Below, piece by piece: positions 11,181 through 23,246 of a DNA stretch of 64,000 bases (positions within the stretch are counted from its first letter, which is position 1; the number at the start of each line of letters is the position of its first letter). The DNA is taken from NCBI RefSeq assembly GCF_904849725.1, contig NC_058518.1, forward strand, positions 414,291,081 through 414,355,080, read 5' to 3'. The position numbers and the translations under genes were made by a program. This DNA is from Hordeum vulgare subsp. vulgare (lineage: Eukaryota > Streptophyta > Magnoliopsida > Poales > Poaceae). Below the pieces are notes generated by a model. That model was not told the DNA's origin and made no database searches. It was given only the letters and a program-made list of their open reading frames with translations.

Positions 11181-13012
11181 ATGGATACTAATCATTTGAG
11201 GGGCATGTTCGGGGTATCTTCACCTCGAACAGAATCGCAAAGAGTTGCTCCTCAACCTGCTGCACCTATTGAAAATATTTGCTTTGAATTTCCTTCGGTA
11301 TGCTTGAGAAACTGCTAGCTAATCCTTTTACAGGAGACGGAACATCACATCCAGACTTGCATCTGATCTATGTAGATGAAGTTTGTGGTTTATTTAAGCT
11401 TGCAGGTTTTCCCGGGGATGAGATCAAGAAGAAGGTCTTTTCTTTATCTTTGAAGGATAAGGTGTTGACATGGTATAGGCTATGTGATGATACTGGATCA
11501 TGGTACTACAATCGGTTGAAATTGGAATTTCATCAAAAGATTTATCCTATGCATTTAGTACATCGTGATCGGAATTATATTTAAAATCTTTGGCCTCGTG
11601 ACATAGAAAGCATCGCTCAAGCTTGGGGGAGGCTTAAATCAATGCTATATTCATGCCCCAATCATGAGCTCTCGAGAGAAATTATCATTCAAAACTTCTA
11701 TGCTCGGCTTTCTCATGATGATCGCACCATGCTTGACACTTCTTGTACCGGTTCTTTTATGAAGAGAGATATTGACTTCAAATGGAATTTATTGGAGAGA
11801 ATTAAACGCAACTCTGAAGATTGGGAGCTTGAAGAAGGTAAGGAGTCAGGTATGAATTTCCAGTTTGATTGCGTTAAATCCTTTGTTGAGACAAATCCTT
11901 TTTGTGACTTTAGCACTAAGTATGGACTTGACTCTGAGATAGTAGCTTCATTGTGTGAATCATTTGTTGCTCATATTGATCTCCCCAAAGAGAAGTGGTT
12001 TAAATATCATCCTCTCTTAGAAGTCAATGTAGTTAAACCCACTCCAGCTAAAGAGAAAGTCACTGCCTATAATGATCCTGTGGTTCCGAGTGCTTACATT
12101 GAGAAACCACCTTTCCGTGTTAGGATAAAGGATCATTCTAGAGCTTCAACTGTGATACGAAGAGGCTACATTAGAACACATACACCCCTTGAGCAAATTA
12201 GAGTTGAACCTAGCATTGCTATTATCAAAGATCTTCTGTCCGACGATGTTGAGGGACATAATATTCACTTCTGTGAAGATGCTGCTAGAATTGCTAAACC
12301 TCACGTTAGAGACAAACATAGGCCTGTTGTTGGTATGCATGTGGTTTGTGTTAAGATAGGAGATCATTGTTATCATGGTTTATGTGACGTGGGTGCTAGT
12401 GTTAGTGCAATACTTCAATCCTTATACGATGAAATCAAATATGAGATTGCACCTTTTGAGATAGAGCCTATTGATGTCACTATTCAGCTTGCCAATAGAG
12501 ATACTATCTGCCCTGTGGGAATTGTTAGGGATGTTGAAGTTTTGTGTGGTAAAATGAAGTATCCTGCTGATTTCCTCGTTCTTGCTACCGCACAAGATAG
12601 CTTTTGTCCCATCATATTTTCCAGACCTTTTCTCAACACCGTCAATGCTCATATTTATTGTGAGAAGCAAACTGTCACTGTTGGCTTTGAAGGTGTGTCA
12701 CATGAGTTCAATTTCTCCAAGTTTGGTAGACAACCTCATGAAAAGGAGTTGCCTAGTAAGGATGAAACTATTGCCTTAGATTCTATTGTCGTGCCTCCTA
12801 CTGATCCCTTAGAGCAATACTTGCTTGAGCATGAAAATGATATGCATATGGATGAAAGGGATGAAATAGATAGAGTTGTCTTAGAACAATATCCTATCCT
12901 TAAGAATAATCTGCCTGTTGAACTTCTTGGGGATCCACCCCCACCAAAGGGTGATCCTGTGTTCGAGCTTAAACAGTTGCCTGATACTCTTAAGTATGCC
13001 TATCTTGATTAA
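11181..13012 (+). pseudogene. A1 gag-protease
   Basis: Gag (capsid) followed by retropepsin. Start ATG at 11181, about 80 bp after the primer site. The frame is lost near 11297 (frameshift after FEFPSV), continues from 11300 and is cut by TAA at 11582-11584, then reads from 11585 to 13012. Conserved Athila Gag stretches are visible (KVFSLSLKDK, LTWYRLCDDTGSW, HQKIYPMHLV, AQAWGRL, YSCPNHELSREIIIQNFYA). The protease active site is CDVGASVSAI, with the Asp at codon 12386-12388 where DLGAS is usual, then IIFSRPFLNT, the protease C-terminal motif. The product would be truncated, so it is probably non-functional. Confidence 0.88.
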
Positions 13013-14544
13013 AAAGAGATATATCTTGTTATAATTAGTGCTAGCCTCTCAGAGCATGAAGAAAAGAAGTTGCTAAAAATCTGAGGAAGCACCATGCTGC
13101 TATTGGATATACTCTTGATGATATTAAGGGCATTAGTCCCACTCTATGCCAGCACAAGATTAAAACTGATCCTGATTTCAAACCAGTTGCTGATCATCAA
13201 AGGAGATTGAATCCTAAGATGAAAGAAGTAGTAAGAAAAGAAATACTAAAGCTCCTGGAAGCGAGTATTATCTATCCTGTTGCTCATAGCGATTGGGTGA
13301 GTCCGGTACATTGCATCCCTAAGAAGGGAGGTATTAGCGTTGTCCCTAATGATAAGGATGAGTTGATCCCACAGAGGATTAATACTGGCTATAGGATGGT
13401 GATCGATTTTAGGAAATTGAATAAGGCCACTAGGAAAGATCATTACCCTTTGCCTTTTATTGACCAAATGCTAGAAATGCTGTCTAAACACACACACTTC
13501 TGCTTTCTAGACGGCTATTCTGGTTTCTCCCAAATACAAGTTGCACAATCTGATCAGGAGAAAACCACTTTCACCTGCCCTTTCGGTACCTTTGCTCATA
13601 GACGTATGCCTTTTGGCTTATGTAATGCACCTGCCACCTTTCAAAGATGTATGAAGGCTATATTCTCTGACTTTTGTGAAAAGATTGTTGAGGTTTTCGT
13701 GGATGACTTCTTCGTTTACGGGTCTTCCTTTGATGATTGCCTCAACAACCTTGATCGAGTCTTGCAGAGATGTAAATACACCAATCTTGTCTTGAATTGG
13801 GAGAAGTGCCACTTTATGGTTAATGAAGGCATCGTCTTAGGACATAAAATTTCTGAAAGAGGTATTGATGTTGATAAGGCTAAGGTTGATGAAATCGAGA
13901 AAATGCCATACCCCACAGATATAAGAGGTATAAGAAGTTTCCTTGGTCATGCTGGTTTCTATAGAAGGTTCATTAAATACTTCACTAAGATTTCTAGGCC
14001 TCTTACCAATCTCTTGCAAAAGGATATTCCTTTTGTTTTTGACGATGATTGTGAGGAAGCCTTTGAAATACTTAAGAGGGCTTTGATAACTGCACCTATT
14101 GTTCAAGCACCTGATTGGAACTTACCTTTTGAGATCATGTGTGATGCTAGTGATTATGCTGTTGGTGCTGTTCTAGGGCAAAGAGTCGATAAGAAGTTGA
14201 ATGTTATTCACTATGCTAGTAAAACTCTAGACAGTGCCCAGGGAAACTATGCTACTATGGAGAAGGAATTTTTAGCTGTCGTGTTTGCATGTGAAAAGTT
14301 CAGGTCTTACGTAGTTGATTCCAAAGTCACTATTCACACTGACCATGCTGCTATTAAGTACCTCATGGAGAAGAAAGACGCTAAACCTAGACTTATCAGA
14401 TGGGTTCTCTTGCTACAAGAATTTGATTTGCACGTTGTCGACAGAAAGGGTGCTGATAACCCCGTAGCAGATAACTTGTCTAGGTTGGAGAACGTTCTTG
14501 ATGACCCACAACCTATTGATGATAGCTTTCCGGTGAGCAATTGA
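13013..14544 (+). pseudogene. A1 reverse transcriptase - RNase H
   Basis: RT and RNase H of an Athila-type Gypsy element, which make the double-stranded cDNA. A 445-codon open frame begins at an internal ATG (13207). RT catalytic residues are intact: D102 in [10 protein letters not shown] and FVDD at 164-167. RNase H follows with [13 protein letters not shown], an acidic Glu in [11 protein letters not shown], and [10 protein letters not shown]. It ends [10 protein letters not shown], typical of Gypsy RNase H. It is out of frame with gag-protease: a one-base shift lies near 13080 after KKLLK, in a stretch with TGA at 13082. Another shift after 14544 separates integrase. The enzyme core is well kept but could not be made as one polyprotein. 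Confidence 0.9.
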
Positions 14545-15748
14545 ATGTCATCAATGCTTCACGTATGCACCGTGGTATGCTGATTATGCAAACTATATCA
14601 TTGCCAAATGCATACCACATAGTTTCACATACCAGCAAAAGAAGAAATTCTTCTTTGACTTGATACACTACTTTTGGGATGATCCTCACCTTTATAAGGA
14701 AGGAGTAGATGGTGTTATTAGACGTTGTGTACTTGAACCTGAACAGGGACATATCCTACAGAAGTGTCACTCCGAGGCCTACGGAGGACACCATGCGGGA
14801 GATAGAACTGCACACAAGGTATTGCAATCAGGTTTCTATTGGCCCACTCTCTTCAAGGATGCCCGTAAGTTTGTCTTGTCTTGTGACGAATGTCAAAGAA
14901 TAGGTAATATTAGCAAGCGTCAGGAAATGCCTATGAACTATTCACTTGTCATTGAACCATTTGATGTTTGGGGCTTTGATTATATGGGACCTTTTCCAAA
15001 ATCCAACGGGTATACTCATATCCTAGTTGTTGTTGATTACGTCACTAAGTGAGTAGAAGTTATCCCCACTAGTAGTGCTGATCACAACACCTCTATCAGG
15101 ATGCTGAAAGAAGTTATCTTCCCTAGATTTGGACTCCCTAGATATCTAATGACCGATGGTGGTTCACACTTCATTCATGGTGCTTTCCGTAAAACGCTTG
15201 CTAAGTACGATGTCAACCATAGAATTGCGTCTCCCTATCATCCTCAGTCTAGTGGTCAAGTAGAGCTAAGCAATAGCGAGATTAAACTGATTCTGCAAAA
15301 GACTGTCAACAGGTCTAGAAAGAATTGGTCTAAGAAGCTCGATGATGCACTGTGGGCTTATAGAACTGCCTATAAGAATCCCATGGGCATGTCTCTGTAC
15401 AAAATGGTGTATGGTAAAGCATGTCATTTACCTCTTGAGCTAGAGCATAAAGCTTATTGGGCAATCAAAGAGCTTCTCTCTAAATGGGAAGGTCCCTATG
15501 TTGTTGAGGAAGTATATCGTTCCGGTGCTATCAAGATCAACAACACGAAAGGTAATTGTCTGAGAGTGGTAAATGGGCAGAGAATCAAGCATTATATCTC
15601 AGGTACTCCCATAAATGTTGAAAGAAATATTATCAATACCATAACTCCGGAAGAATACCTAAGGGATATTTATCAGCCTATTTCAGACTCCAAAAACGAA
15701 GAGGTATGTGATTCGGTAAGAAAACAGAGTCCAAAACTTTTCCAATAG
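14545..15748 (+). pseudogene. A1 integrase
   Basis: Gypsy integrase with an HHCC zinc domain (HSEAYGGHH ... CDECQ) and a catalytic core. The first Asp is in WGFDYMGPF, the second in LMTDGGSHF and the Glu in SGQVELSN; the last two are 35 residues apart, the retroviral DD35E spacing. One nonsense codon, TGA at 15050-15052, falls where family members have Trp (DYVTKW), and the same frame reopens directly after it. The core is followed almost at once by LSKWEGPYVVEEVYRSG, the GPY module. From knowledge of the family a linker of several dozen residues between WAIKEL and this module seems deleted in frame. It ends near 15748. Confidence 0.88.
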
Positions 15749-16033
15749 GAAATTTTCTCTGTTTTGGAGTATTTGAAAAAAATACAAAAATTGGAAGTAG
15801 TCTGGAAAGTGCGCGAGGAGGCGACAAGCCTGCACGGTGCGGGCCACCCCCTGGCCGCACCGTGAGGGATTGTGGCCACCTCGTGCGCCTCCCAGACTCT
15901 GTTTTCGTGCAGCGTACTCCTTCTGGTCTGGAAAAAATCATTATATATACTCTCGTTTGGTCTGACCCCTGCATCACATAGATTTCCTCTGTTTTTCGTT
16001 TCGAGCCTGTTTCTGTTGCAGATCTAGATCGCT
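15749..16033 (+). other. A1 spacer between integrase and third ORF
   Basis: Non-coding 285 bp containing a GC-rich stretch (about 15820-15890) with the CCACAAGCCTGCACGG-like motif also found in LTRs of this group, and a TATATATA-like run at 15942-15950 that could serve as a promoter for the following ORF. No protein is recognised. Confidence 0.4.
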
Positions 16034-16678
16034 ATGACTTGCCCAAAAGCTCCGAAGGACAAGATCTTCGAGAAGGTCATCAATCCCTACCTCATGGGAG
16101 TGCTGCAACACCCTCAATCTATCGATATGCGTGAGGGGATGTTGCACATCTGTGATGTTGAGGGGCCCAAGAAGACCAGAAGCATGGAGACGAGGCTCGA
16201 AGCAATGAAGTAACAAGTCTTCAAGTGCCAAGGGATGGTGGAGCGTGGACTCAACGCCAACCACATGATGATCACGGAGTTCACCAGCAAGCACAAGATT
16301 GATGCCAATGACATTGGGAAGCACCTCTCCAGGCTGTATGACAGGATTGATCAACTCCAGGCCCAGATCTATGACCTGCAGAACCAAAACTGTGAGTATG
16401 AGTATAGATTTAAATCAATACGGTCGGCTGCAGATTTGAGGATTCCGGAGACTCGTTTATCTTTCAATGATGGAGCACCTATGCCTTGGAAGACAAGGAT
16501 CAAGCCCATGTTGCAACAACACCACCATCACCACCAAAGGAAGACAACTGAGCATTGGTATGGGCAATCCCCTTGGCTTGTGCCAAGCTTGGGGGAGTTG
16601 CCCCGATATCGTATCACCATCACATCTTTTGCCTTCACCTTTGTTTTAGTTTTCCTTTTCAGTTTTCTTTTTCTCTAG
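16034..16678 (+). pseudogene. A1 third ORF in env-like position, unknown function
   Basis: ATG at 16034 opens MTCPKAPKDKIFEKVINPYL, runs 59 codons, meets TAA at 16211-16213 and continues in the same frame from 16214 to 16678. The middle part looks alpha-helical and coiled-coil-like (heptad-rich around SRLYDRIDQLQAQIYDLQNQ). It ends in a short His run, a Ser/Leu stretch and a hydrophobic tail (FAFTFVLVFLFSFLFL). The tail may be chance, because it lies past a polypurine motif at 16585. Athila-type elements often carry an extra gene here, sometimes called env-like; I see no signal peptide or fusion features and assign no function. Confidence 0.55.
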
Positions 16679-18072
16679 TAGATTAAAAGTCTTAGTGTTT
16701 TAGTCTTGAGTTTTGCTATGTGTCACCCCCGATGTATTCGAGCTCATGAGCCATATAATAAAGAGTGTCTTAGTTGAAGGGCTTTGGCTCTTGCCATGAT
16801 CAAAAGAGTGAGAATAGAACAAAAGCATGAAAGATCATGTAATGATCTTATGGGAAGTGATGGCTTCACACATCAAAAGAATGAGGATTGAAACTTGTTG
16901 AGGGTAGGAAAACGTAGACCTTGGTCATTGTTGCAATTAATAGGAAGTGATAAAGAAGGAGAGGTTCACATATAAATATATCATCTCTGACACCATCTAT
17001 GATTGTGAACACTCACTAAACTATTGCATGCCTAGAAATAGATGTTGGACAAGGAAGACAACATAATGAATTGTGTTTGCTTGGCTCCGAACAATGTTAT
17101 ATGATTAGAGATCCCTTAGCATGTGACGATTACTTCCACCTCACATTAGCCAAATCTCCCGCACCAAGTAGAGATACTACTTGTGCATCCATAAACCTTC
17201 AACCCAGTTTTGCCATGAGTGTCCACCATACCTACCTATGGATTGAATAAGATCCCTCAAGTAAGTTGTCATCGGTGCAGGCAATAAAAATTGCTCTTTA
17301 ATATGTATGATCTATTAGTGTGTGGAAAATAAGCTTTATACGAACCTGTGATGAGGAAGACATAAAAGCGGCAGACTGCATAATAAAGTTCTTTATCACA
17401 GGAGGCAATATAAAGTGACGTTCCTCCGCACTAAGAGGACACGCATCCAAACCTCAAAAGCGCATGACAACCTCTGCTTCCCTCTGTGAAGGGCCTATCT
17501 TGTACCTTTGCTTTTTTCCCTTGAAAGAGTCATGGTGATCTTCACGAATTCCCTTTCTCACCTTTATCTTGGCTAACGCCATATGCTTGGGAAAGATCTA
17601 TATTCATATGTCAACTTGGAGGTAAGTATTCATGAATTATTATTGTTGACATTACCCTTGAGGTAAGCAGTTGGGAGGCAAAACTGTAAGCCCCTATCTT
17701 TCTCTGTGTCCAGCTGAAACTTTGATCTCATGAGTACCACGTGAGTTGTAGCAATTGTAGAGAACGAAAGAATGATTGAGTATGTGGATTTGCTTTACAA
17801 GCTCTTATTTGACTCTTTCTGATGTTGTGATAAATTGCAATTGCTTCAATGACTAAAGGCTATCGGTTGTTACTTCTCGGGAAGGTTCTTGATCGATGCT
17901 TTACTTTGTGAAGGAATTATCACTTTACCATGAGACATTATATGTTGGTATTGCTGTTCTGATCATGATCATGATGCATGCATGTTCATATCTTGTTTTG
18001 TCGACACCTCTCTCCCTACACATGTGGACATATTTATTGAGCTAGGCTTTTGCTTGAGGACAAGCGAGGTCT
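16679..18072 (+). other. A1 3' untranslated region
   Basis: About 1.4 kb between the third ORF and the polypurine tract. No ORF or known domain is recognised. The sequence is moderately AT-rich and non-repetitive at this scale. Confidence 0.6.
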
Positions 18073-18086
18073 AAGCTTGGGGGAGT
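18073..18086 (+). other. A1 polypurine tract
   Basis: AAGCTTGGGGGAGT directly before the 3' LTR (TGATACG), the plus-strand DNA primer. The same 14-mer is present at 16585-16598 and a 13-nt match at 11619-11631. Confidence 0.88.
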
Positions 18087-18566
18087 TGATACGTCCATTT
18101 TGCATCATGTTTTCATGTTGATATTTATCGCTTCTTGGGCTGTTATTTCAATTCATGCTACAATTCTTATGCCTTTTCTCTCTTAATTTTTCAAGGTTTA
18201 CATGAAGAGGGAGAATGCCGGCAGCTGGAATTCTCGCCTGAAAGTGGAGCAAAGTTGAGATACCTATTCTACGCAACTCTAAATGCTGTAAAAATCAACG
18301 AGGATTTTTTCCCTTATTTATAAAAAATACTGGGCCGAAGAAGCGCTAGAGGGGCACCAGGGTTTGTCCCCAAGCCTGCACGGCGCGGCCACCCCCCAGG
18401 CCGCGCATGAGGGCTTGTGGGCAACCTGCTGGCCCACTGGTGCCCCTCTTCTGCTATATGAAGGGTTTCGTTTGGAAAAAAAATCAGGGAGGAGCTTTTT
18501 CATGGATTCGCCGCCGCCACGAGGCGGAACTTGAGCAGAACCAATTTAGAGCTCTGGCAGGACGAT
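18087..18566 (+). repeat. A1 3' LTR, first part
   Basis: Starts TGATACGTCC and aligns with 9614-10025 of the 5' LTR apart from the extra ~80 bp at 18197-18276. It is broken at 18566 by A2, with ACGAT (18562-18566) as the target site copy. Confidence 0.93.
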
Positions 18567-20245
18567 TGATGCCAACTATTCTTCCCCTTTGTAACGGCAC
18601 CAGAAGAATGTTGTTAGCACTCTCCAGCAATCGAAACTAGAAGAACGTTGTTGACGGCCCACAAGCGCATGGGATCATAGCAGTTTTCGAGGGTAGAGTA
18701 CTCGACCCAATTTGTTGGTGTACCAGACAGGAGGTGAGAGGATACTCTCAAGTATTAGCAGCTGAATATGTCAAATTCAACCACACCTGAAAGATTAGTA
18801 TCTGCAAGCACAGTAGTAACAGCAAAGTAATATGATAACAACGGTGTCACAAACGATCTATCGACAGCAGACTATCCCTAATGATTGTATCAATGGCGCC
18901 AAGTTGCCTCGTTGACGGAAGTTGTCAGTTCCCGTCAATGACCAGCAAACCAAAATTGTAGCAAGTAGCAGCAGTAGCAAGCGACAGTAGTAGCAACAGT
19001 AGCAGCAAAGCAAGACAAGTAACAGCAGTAGCAACAGTAGTAGAAGCAGCAGCATAGCAAGACAAGTAACAACAGTAGTAACATTAGTAGTAGCAGCAGC
19101 AGAGCAAGACAAGTAACAGCAGTAGGACAAACTCGAAGGCAATGGGTCGGTGATTTGTTTGGATGATATTCATCATGCAATAGTTATAACACGAAGAGAT
19201 ATGTGGCTAGCTCCCGTTCGTCAATGTGATGTAGGCATGCATTCCGTGTGTCGTCATACGTGCTTAGGGAAAAGAACTTGCATGACATCTATTGTCCATC
19301 CCTCCCGTGGCTGCGGGGTCCAAAAGGAAACTACGGGATATTAAGGTTCTCCTTTTAATAAAGAACCGGAGCAACGCATTAGCACTTGGTGAACACATGA
19401 ACTCCTCAAACTATGGTCGTCACCAGGAGTGGTTCCAGTTATTGTCACTCCGGGGTTGCCGGATCATAACACATAGTAGGTAACTACAACTTGCAAGATC
19501 GGATCTAAAACACACATATCTTGGTGAAAACATAATAATTTAAGATCTGAAATCATGGCACTCGGGCCCTAGTGACAAGCATTAAGCATGGCAAAGTAGT
19601 AGCAACATCAATCTCAGAACATAGTGGATAATAGGGATCAATCCCCATCAAAACTAACTCGATTACATGATAGATCTCATCCTACTCATCACCGCCCAGC
19701 GAGCCTACGAATATATTACTCACAAACGACGAAGAGCTTCATGTAATTGGAGAGGGAAGAAGGTCGATGATGACGATGGCGATGATTTCCCCTCTCCGGA
19801 GCCCAAGACGGACTCCAGATCTGCCCTCCAGATGAAGAACAGGTGGTGGCGGCGCCTCCGTATCATAAACGCAACGAAAACTTCTCTTTTTATTTTTTCT
19901 GGGACGAAAGGGATCTTATAGACCTGAGATTGGGGGCGGTAGAGCCGTTTGGGCCCCACAAGCCTGCCCACCGCCACCAGGGGGTTGTGGCGGAGCCAGG
20001 GCTTGTGGCCCACTCGCCCACCCCCTGAGGTGGAACTTGGCCGAGATATTTTTCTTATTTTCCAAAACTGCTCCCCGTAAATTTTTAGGACGTTTGGAGA
20101 ACATTGATTTCTGCACGAAAATAACACCAAGGCAATTGTGCTGAAAACAGCGTCAGTCCAGGTTAGTTCCATTCAAATCATGCAAAATAGAGTCCAAAAC
20201 AAGGTCAAAAGAGTTTGTAAAAGTAGATACGATGGAGACGTATCA
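18567..20245 (-). repeat. A2 3' LTR
   Basis: 1679 bp. On the element strand it runs TGATACGTCTCC to GGCATCA. A TATA-like TATAAG lies at about 19915-19921 (minus strand). It contains an AGC/AGT-rich minisatellite at 18958-19125. Confidence 0.93.
18958..19125. repeat. AGC/AGT-rich minisatellite in A2 3' LTR
   Basis: Three imperfect units marked by GCAAGACAAGTAAC at 19010, 19057 and 19104 (period 47), filled with AGC/AGT triplets. The copy in the other LTR has anchors at 27462, 27512 and 27559 (periods 50 and 47). Confidence 0.85.
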
Positions 20246-20259
20246 ACTCCCCCAAGCTT
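20246..20259 (-). other. A2 polypurine tract
   Basis: The minus strand reads AAGCTTGGGGGAGT directly against the 3' LTR. It is identical to the A1 tract although the LTRs are unrelated. Confidence 0.88.
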
Positions 20260-22155
20260 AAAACCTTGCTTGTCCTCAAGCAACTCAGTTGACAAACTGA
20301 GAGAGAAAGAAAAACTTTGACAAACTCTGTTTGATCTTGTTGTTGCAACTATGTCTAACTCATAACCAGAATTTCAGCAAGATCACAAGTTAACCACATA
20401 AGCAAATGACACAAAGGTCTCACGGTAAACTAATATCAATGGCATAATCAGCTAACGAGCAAATAATAATGAGTTTCAAATACCAACACTTCAATCGAAA
20501 CAAGCATGAAGCAATATGAATAGGTGGTATCTCGCTAGCTCTTTCTGAGACCCTAAAACATAAATGCAGAGCACTTTCAAAGATCAAGGGCTGACTAAAC
20601 ATTGTAATTCATAGCAACGAAGATCCAGTCATAGTCATACTCAATATCAATCAAAAGCAAAGCATAAAAATGACAGAAGTGCTCTCTAATTGGTGCTTAT
20701 ATAAGAGGAGGAAGACTCGACAGGAAAATAAATAGACAGGCCCTTCGCAGAGGGAAGCATTGATTTGCAGATGTGCCAGAGCTCAAGCTTTGAAAACAGA
20801 GATAATAATTTTCGGTGGCATGCTTTCATTGTCAACGCAATGACCAAGAGTTCTCAATATCTTCCATGCTACTCATGCTATAGGCGGTTCCCAAACAGAA
20901 AAGTAAAGTTTTAACTCCCCCACTACCAATCAATCACACTCCACGGCTAGCTGAATCCTCAGGTACCGTCCATACTAACATCAATCCGGGGGGAGTCTTG
21001 TTTTACAGTTATGTTTTCGATTTAAGCGTGGAACTGGGCATTCCAATTACCGACCCCTTTCTCGTGAATGAGTGTGAATAAACACATGTCGAGGATAACA
21101 CTCCTAGCATGGAAGATGCGAATAGCCCTCTGTCACCACATGAGCGGTTCGGGTATGCAAAACAGATTATTTCTTGAAGGTTTAGAGAATGGCACATGCA
21201 AATTTACTTGGAACGGCAGGTAGATACCGCAAATAGGTAGGTATGGTGGACTCTCACGGAAAAACTTTTGGGTTTATGGAAGTGGATGCACAAGCAGTAT
21301 TCCTCTTAGTACAAGTGAAGGCTAGCAAAAGACTGGGAAGCGACCAACTAGAGAGCGACAACAGTCATCAAGATGCAATGAGTTTGACTAACATTAAATG
21401 CAAGCATGAACATGATATAAATCACCATGAACATGAACATCATAGAGGCTATGTTGATTTTGTTTCAACTACATACACGAACATGCGCCAAGTCAAGCCA
21501 CTTGAAACATTCAAAGGAGAATACCATCCTATCATACTACATCATAGTCATCCCAAAATCTATGTTGGCATTCAAGACGAACCATTATAAGCTCTCAGCT
21601 AAATAAGCATGGCATCAGAAACTATGATCTCTAAGTTGTCATTGCAAACATGGTTCTTCTCACAACAAAGCTAAATCTGGGTCGACAAGCTAGTCATATT
21701 TACAAAAACAAAATAGATAGAGTTCATACCAGCTTTTCAGTCTCAGTCACTTCATCATATATCATCATTGTTGCCTTTCATTTGCACGATCGAACGACGT
21801 GAACAATAATAAGCGCATTGGACTAAGCTGAATCTGCAGGCAAACACAAAGGAGAAGACAAATTAATATGGCTCTTTGAAAGCTAAATAGGTAAGCATGT
21901 AAGAGCCACTAAACATTGTAACCAATATCTTCTACCTTGGCACAAAGAAAAATAAAACTATTTACATGGGAAAACTCCCAACAAGCAAAAAAAGAAAGAA
22001 AAATCTTTTTGGGTTTTCTCAAAAGGACACAAAACAAGAAAACAAGAAAACAAGAAAACGAAAATAAACTAGCATGGATAATATGGTGACAAAGTGTAAA
22101 CACCGGCTAAAAAAGTGAAAGCATAAGCATGAATATAAAGTCGGTGAGAACACGT
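20260..22155 (-). other. A2 3' untranslated spacer
   Basis: 1.9 kb with only short, unconvincing ORFs. The stretch 22010-22060 is a run of AACAAGAAA-like repeats. No protein domain is recognised. Confidence 0.6.
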
Positions 22156-22169
22156 ACTCCCCCAAGCTT
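22156..22169 (-). other. Internal polypurine motif in A2
   Basis: A second copy of AAGCTTGGGGGAGT on the minus strand, about 100 bp after the third ORF and 1.9 kb before the true tract. It is the counterpart of 16585-16598 in A1. Confidence 0.75.
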
Positions 22170-22265
22170 AGGCTTTTGTCCTAGCTTGGTCTACTCCCAA
22201 GGTGAGAAATAACCAGCTCCGGGATACTGTGGATGCCACTGCTGTGTGAGCTCCTCTGGCTCCCA

Positions 22266-23246
22266 CTAATAAACTGGCGTCTGGTACTCGACTGGCAGCT
22301 CGGGCACGGGCGCCTGTGGTTGGGCCAAGCCCCAATATGCGTAGATGTCCGCGGGCATAATAGTGTACCTGCCTGCATGAAGATCGAACAAAGAAGGAGC
22401 AGGCAAATTAATAGTCTCTCGAGTACCCTGACTAAACACGAGGTTATAAATCATCCGTCTACTAGCATCTCTATCCAGAAAATCATGGCGAACCATACTG
22501 TCATAATCTAGATATCTCTCAGGGAGAAGCATCTCTCCTTCCTCTGCGAGTCTAATCGGTATCTCAAAGTATCTGGCAAGACGGGTAGCATAGATACCTC
22601 CATAGACAACACCTTTAGAACGGTCCAGGTTCAACCGTTGAGCTACTATAGCGCCCAAGCTATAAGTCTTATCGTTATAAAGGCCTTCACGCAAAACAAC
22701 AAGGTCTGGAGAACTAAGTGATCCAGCCTCCCCACGGGCAATCAAACATTTTCCCACAAATAGTGAGAAGTACCGAAGCACAGGAAAATGTATGCTAGGA
22801 ATTCTAGCACGAGACACTCCTCTCTCCTCTCCAACAGTAATAGAACCAATGAAATCATCCAAGTCCCGTGGACGAGGGTCACGGATATCCCCAACATAAG
22901 GTAATTTTCATACATTGCAAAAGTCCTACATCGTCATGCACTGGGGGACATCGTATATCATGAACTCAACCATGTGAGGATTCTTACTCGGATAAAAGTT
23001 GAAGCTTTGAACGAAAATATTGGTGAGGAGGAGATATTGTGGGCACTTATCTTCAACAAATGCAGTAAGACATGCGTTCTCCACCAAGTAATAAAAGTCT
23101 TCATAAAGTCCGGCGGCGCGCAAAAATTCATCACTTGGCCACTCGCACGCTCGAACTTCTGTGACTCGAGGGACTACGTACTTGGGGTTGTTCTTCTCGT
23201 CCTCCTTGGGGTTATGGCTTGAAGAGCCTCTCAAGAACCTCCTCAT
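22266..23246 (-). pseudogene. A2 third ORF, ATHILA ORF-1-like protein
   Basis: One frame of 327 codons (ATG 23246, end 22266) interrupted by two nonsense codons close together near 22900-22925; both halves are otherwise open. Features: MRRFLRGSSSHNPKEDEKNN start, LRAAGLYEDF, VEFMIYDVPQC, then IHFPVLRYFSLFVGKCLIARGEAG and GGIYATRLARYFEIPI. The pattern of a conserved P-V-L-R-Y-x-x-x-F-V/I core followed by ARGE and a GG-x-x-A/T helix resembles the ATHILA ORF-1 family carried in the env-like place of Athila elements. Function is unknown; there is no enzyme motif. Family assignment is from memory of its pattern and moderate. It is likely non-functional in this copy. Confidence 0.6.

Noticed and set aside
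18958..19125. CRISPR-like array
   Set aside because: Repeats are imperfect triplet-rich units inside a plant LTR, duplicated in the other LTR; not a prokaryotic array.
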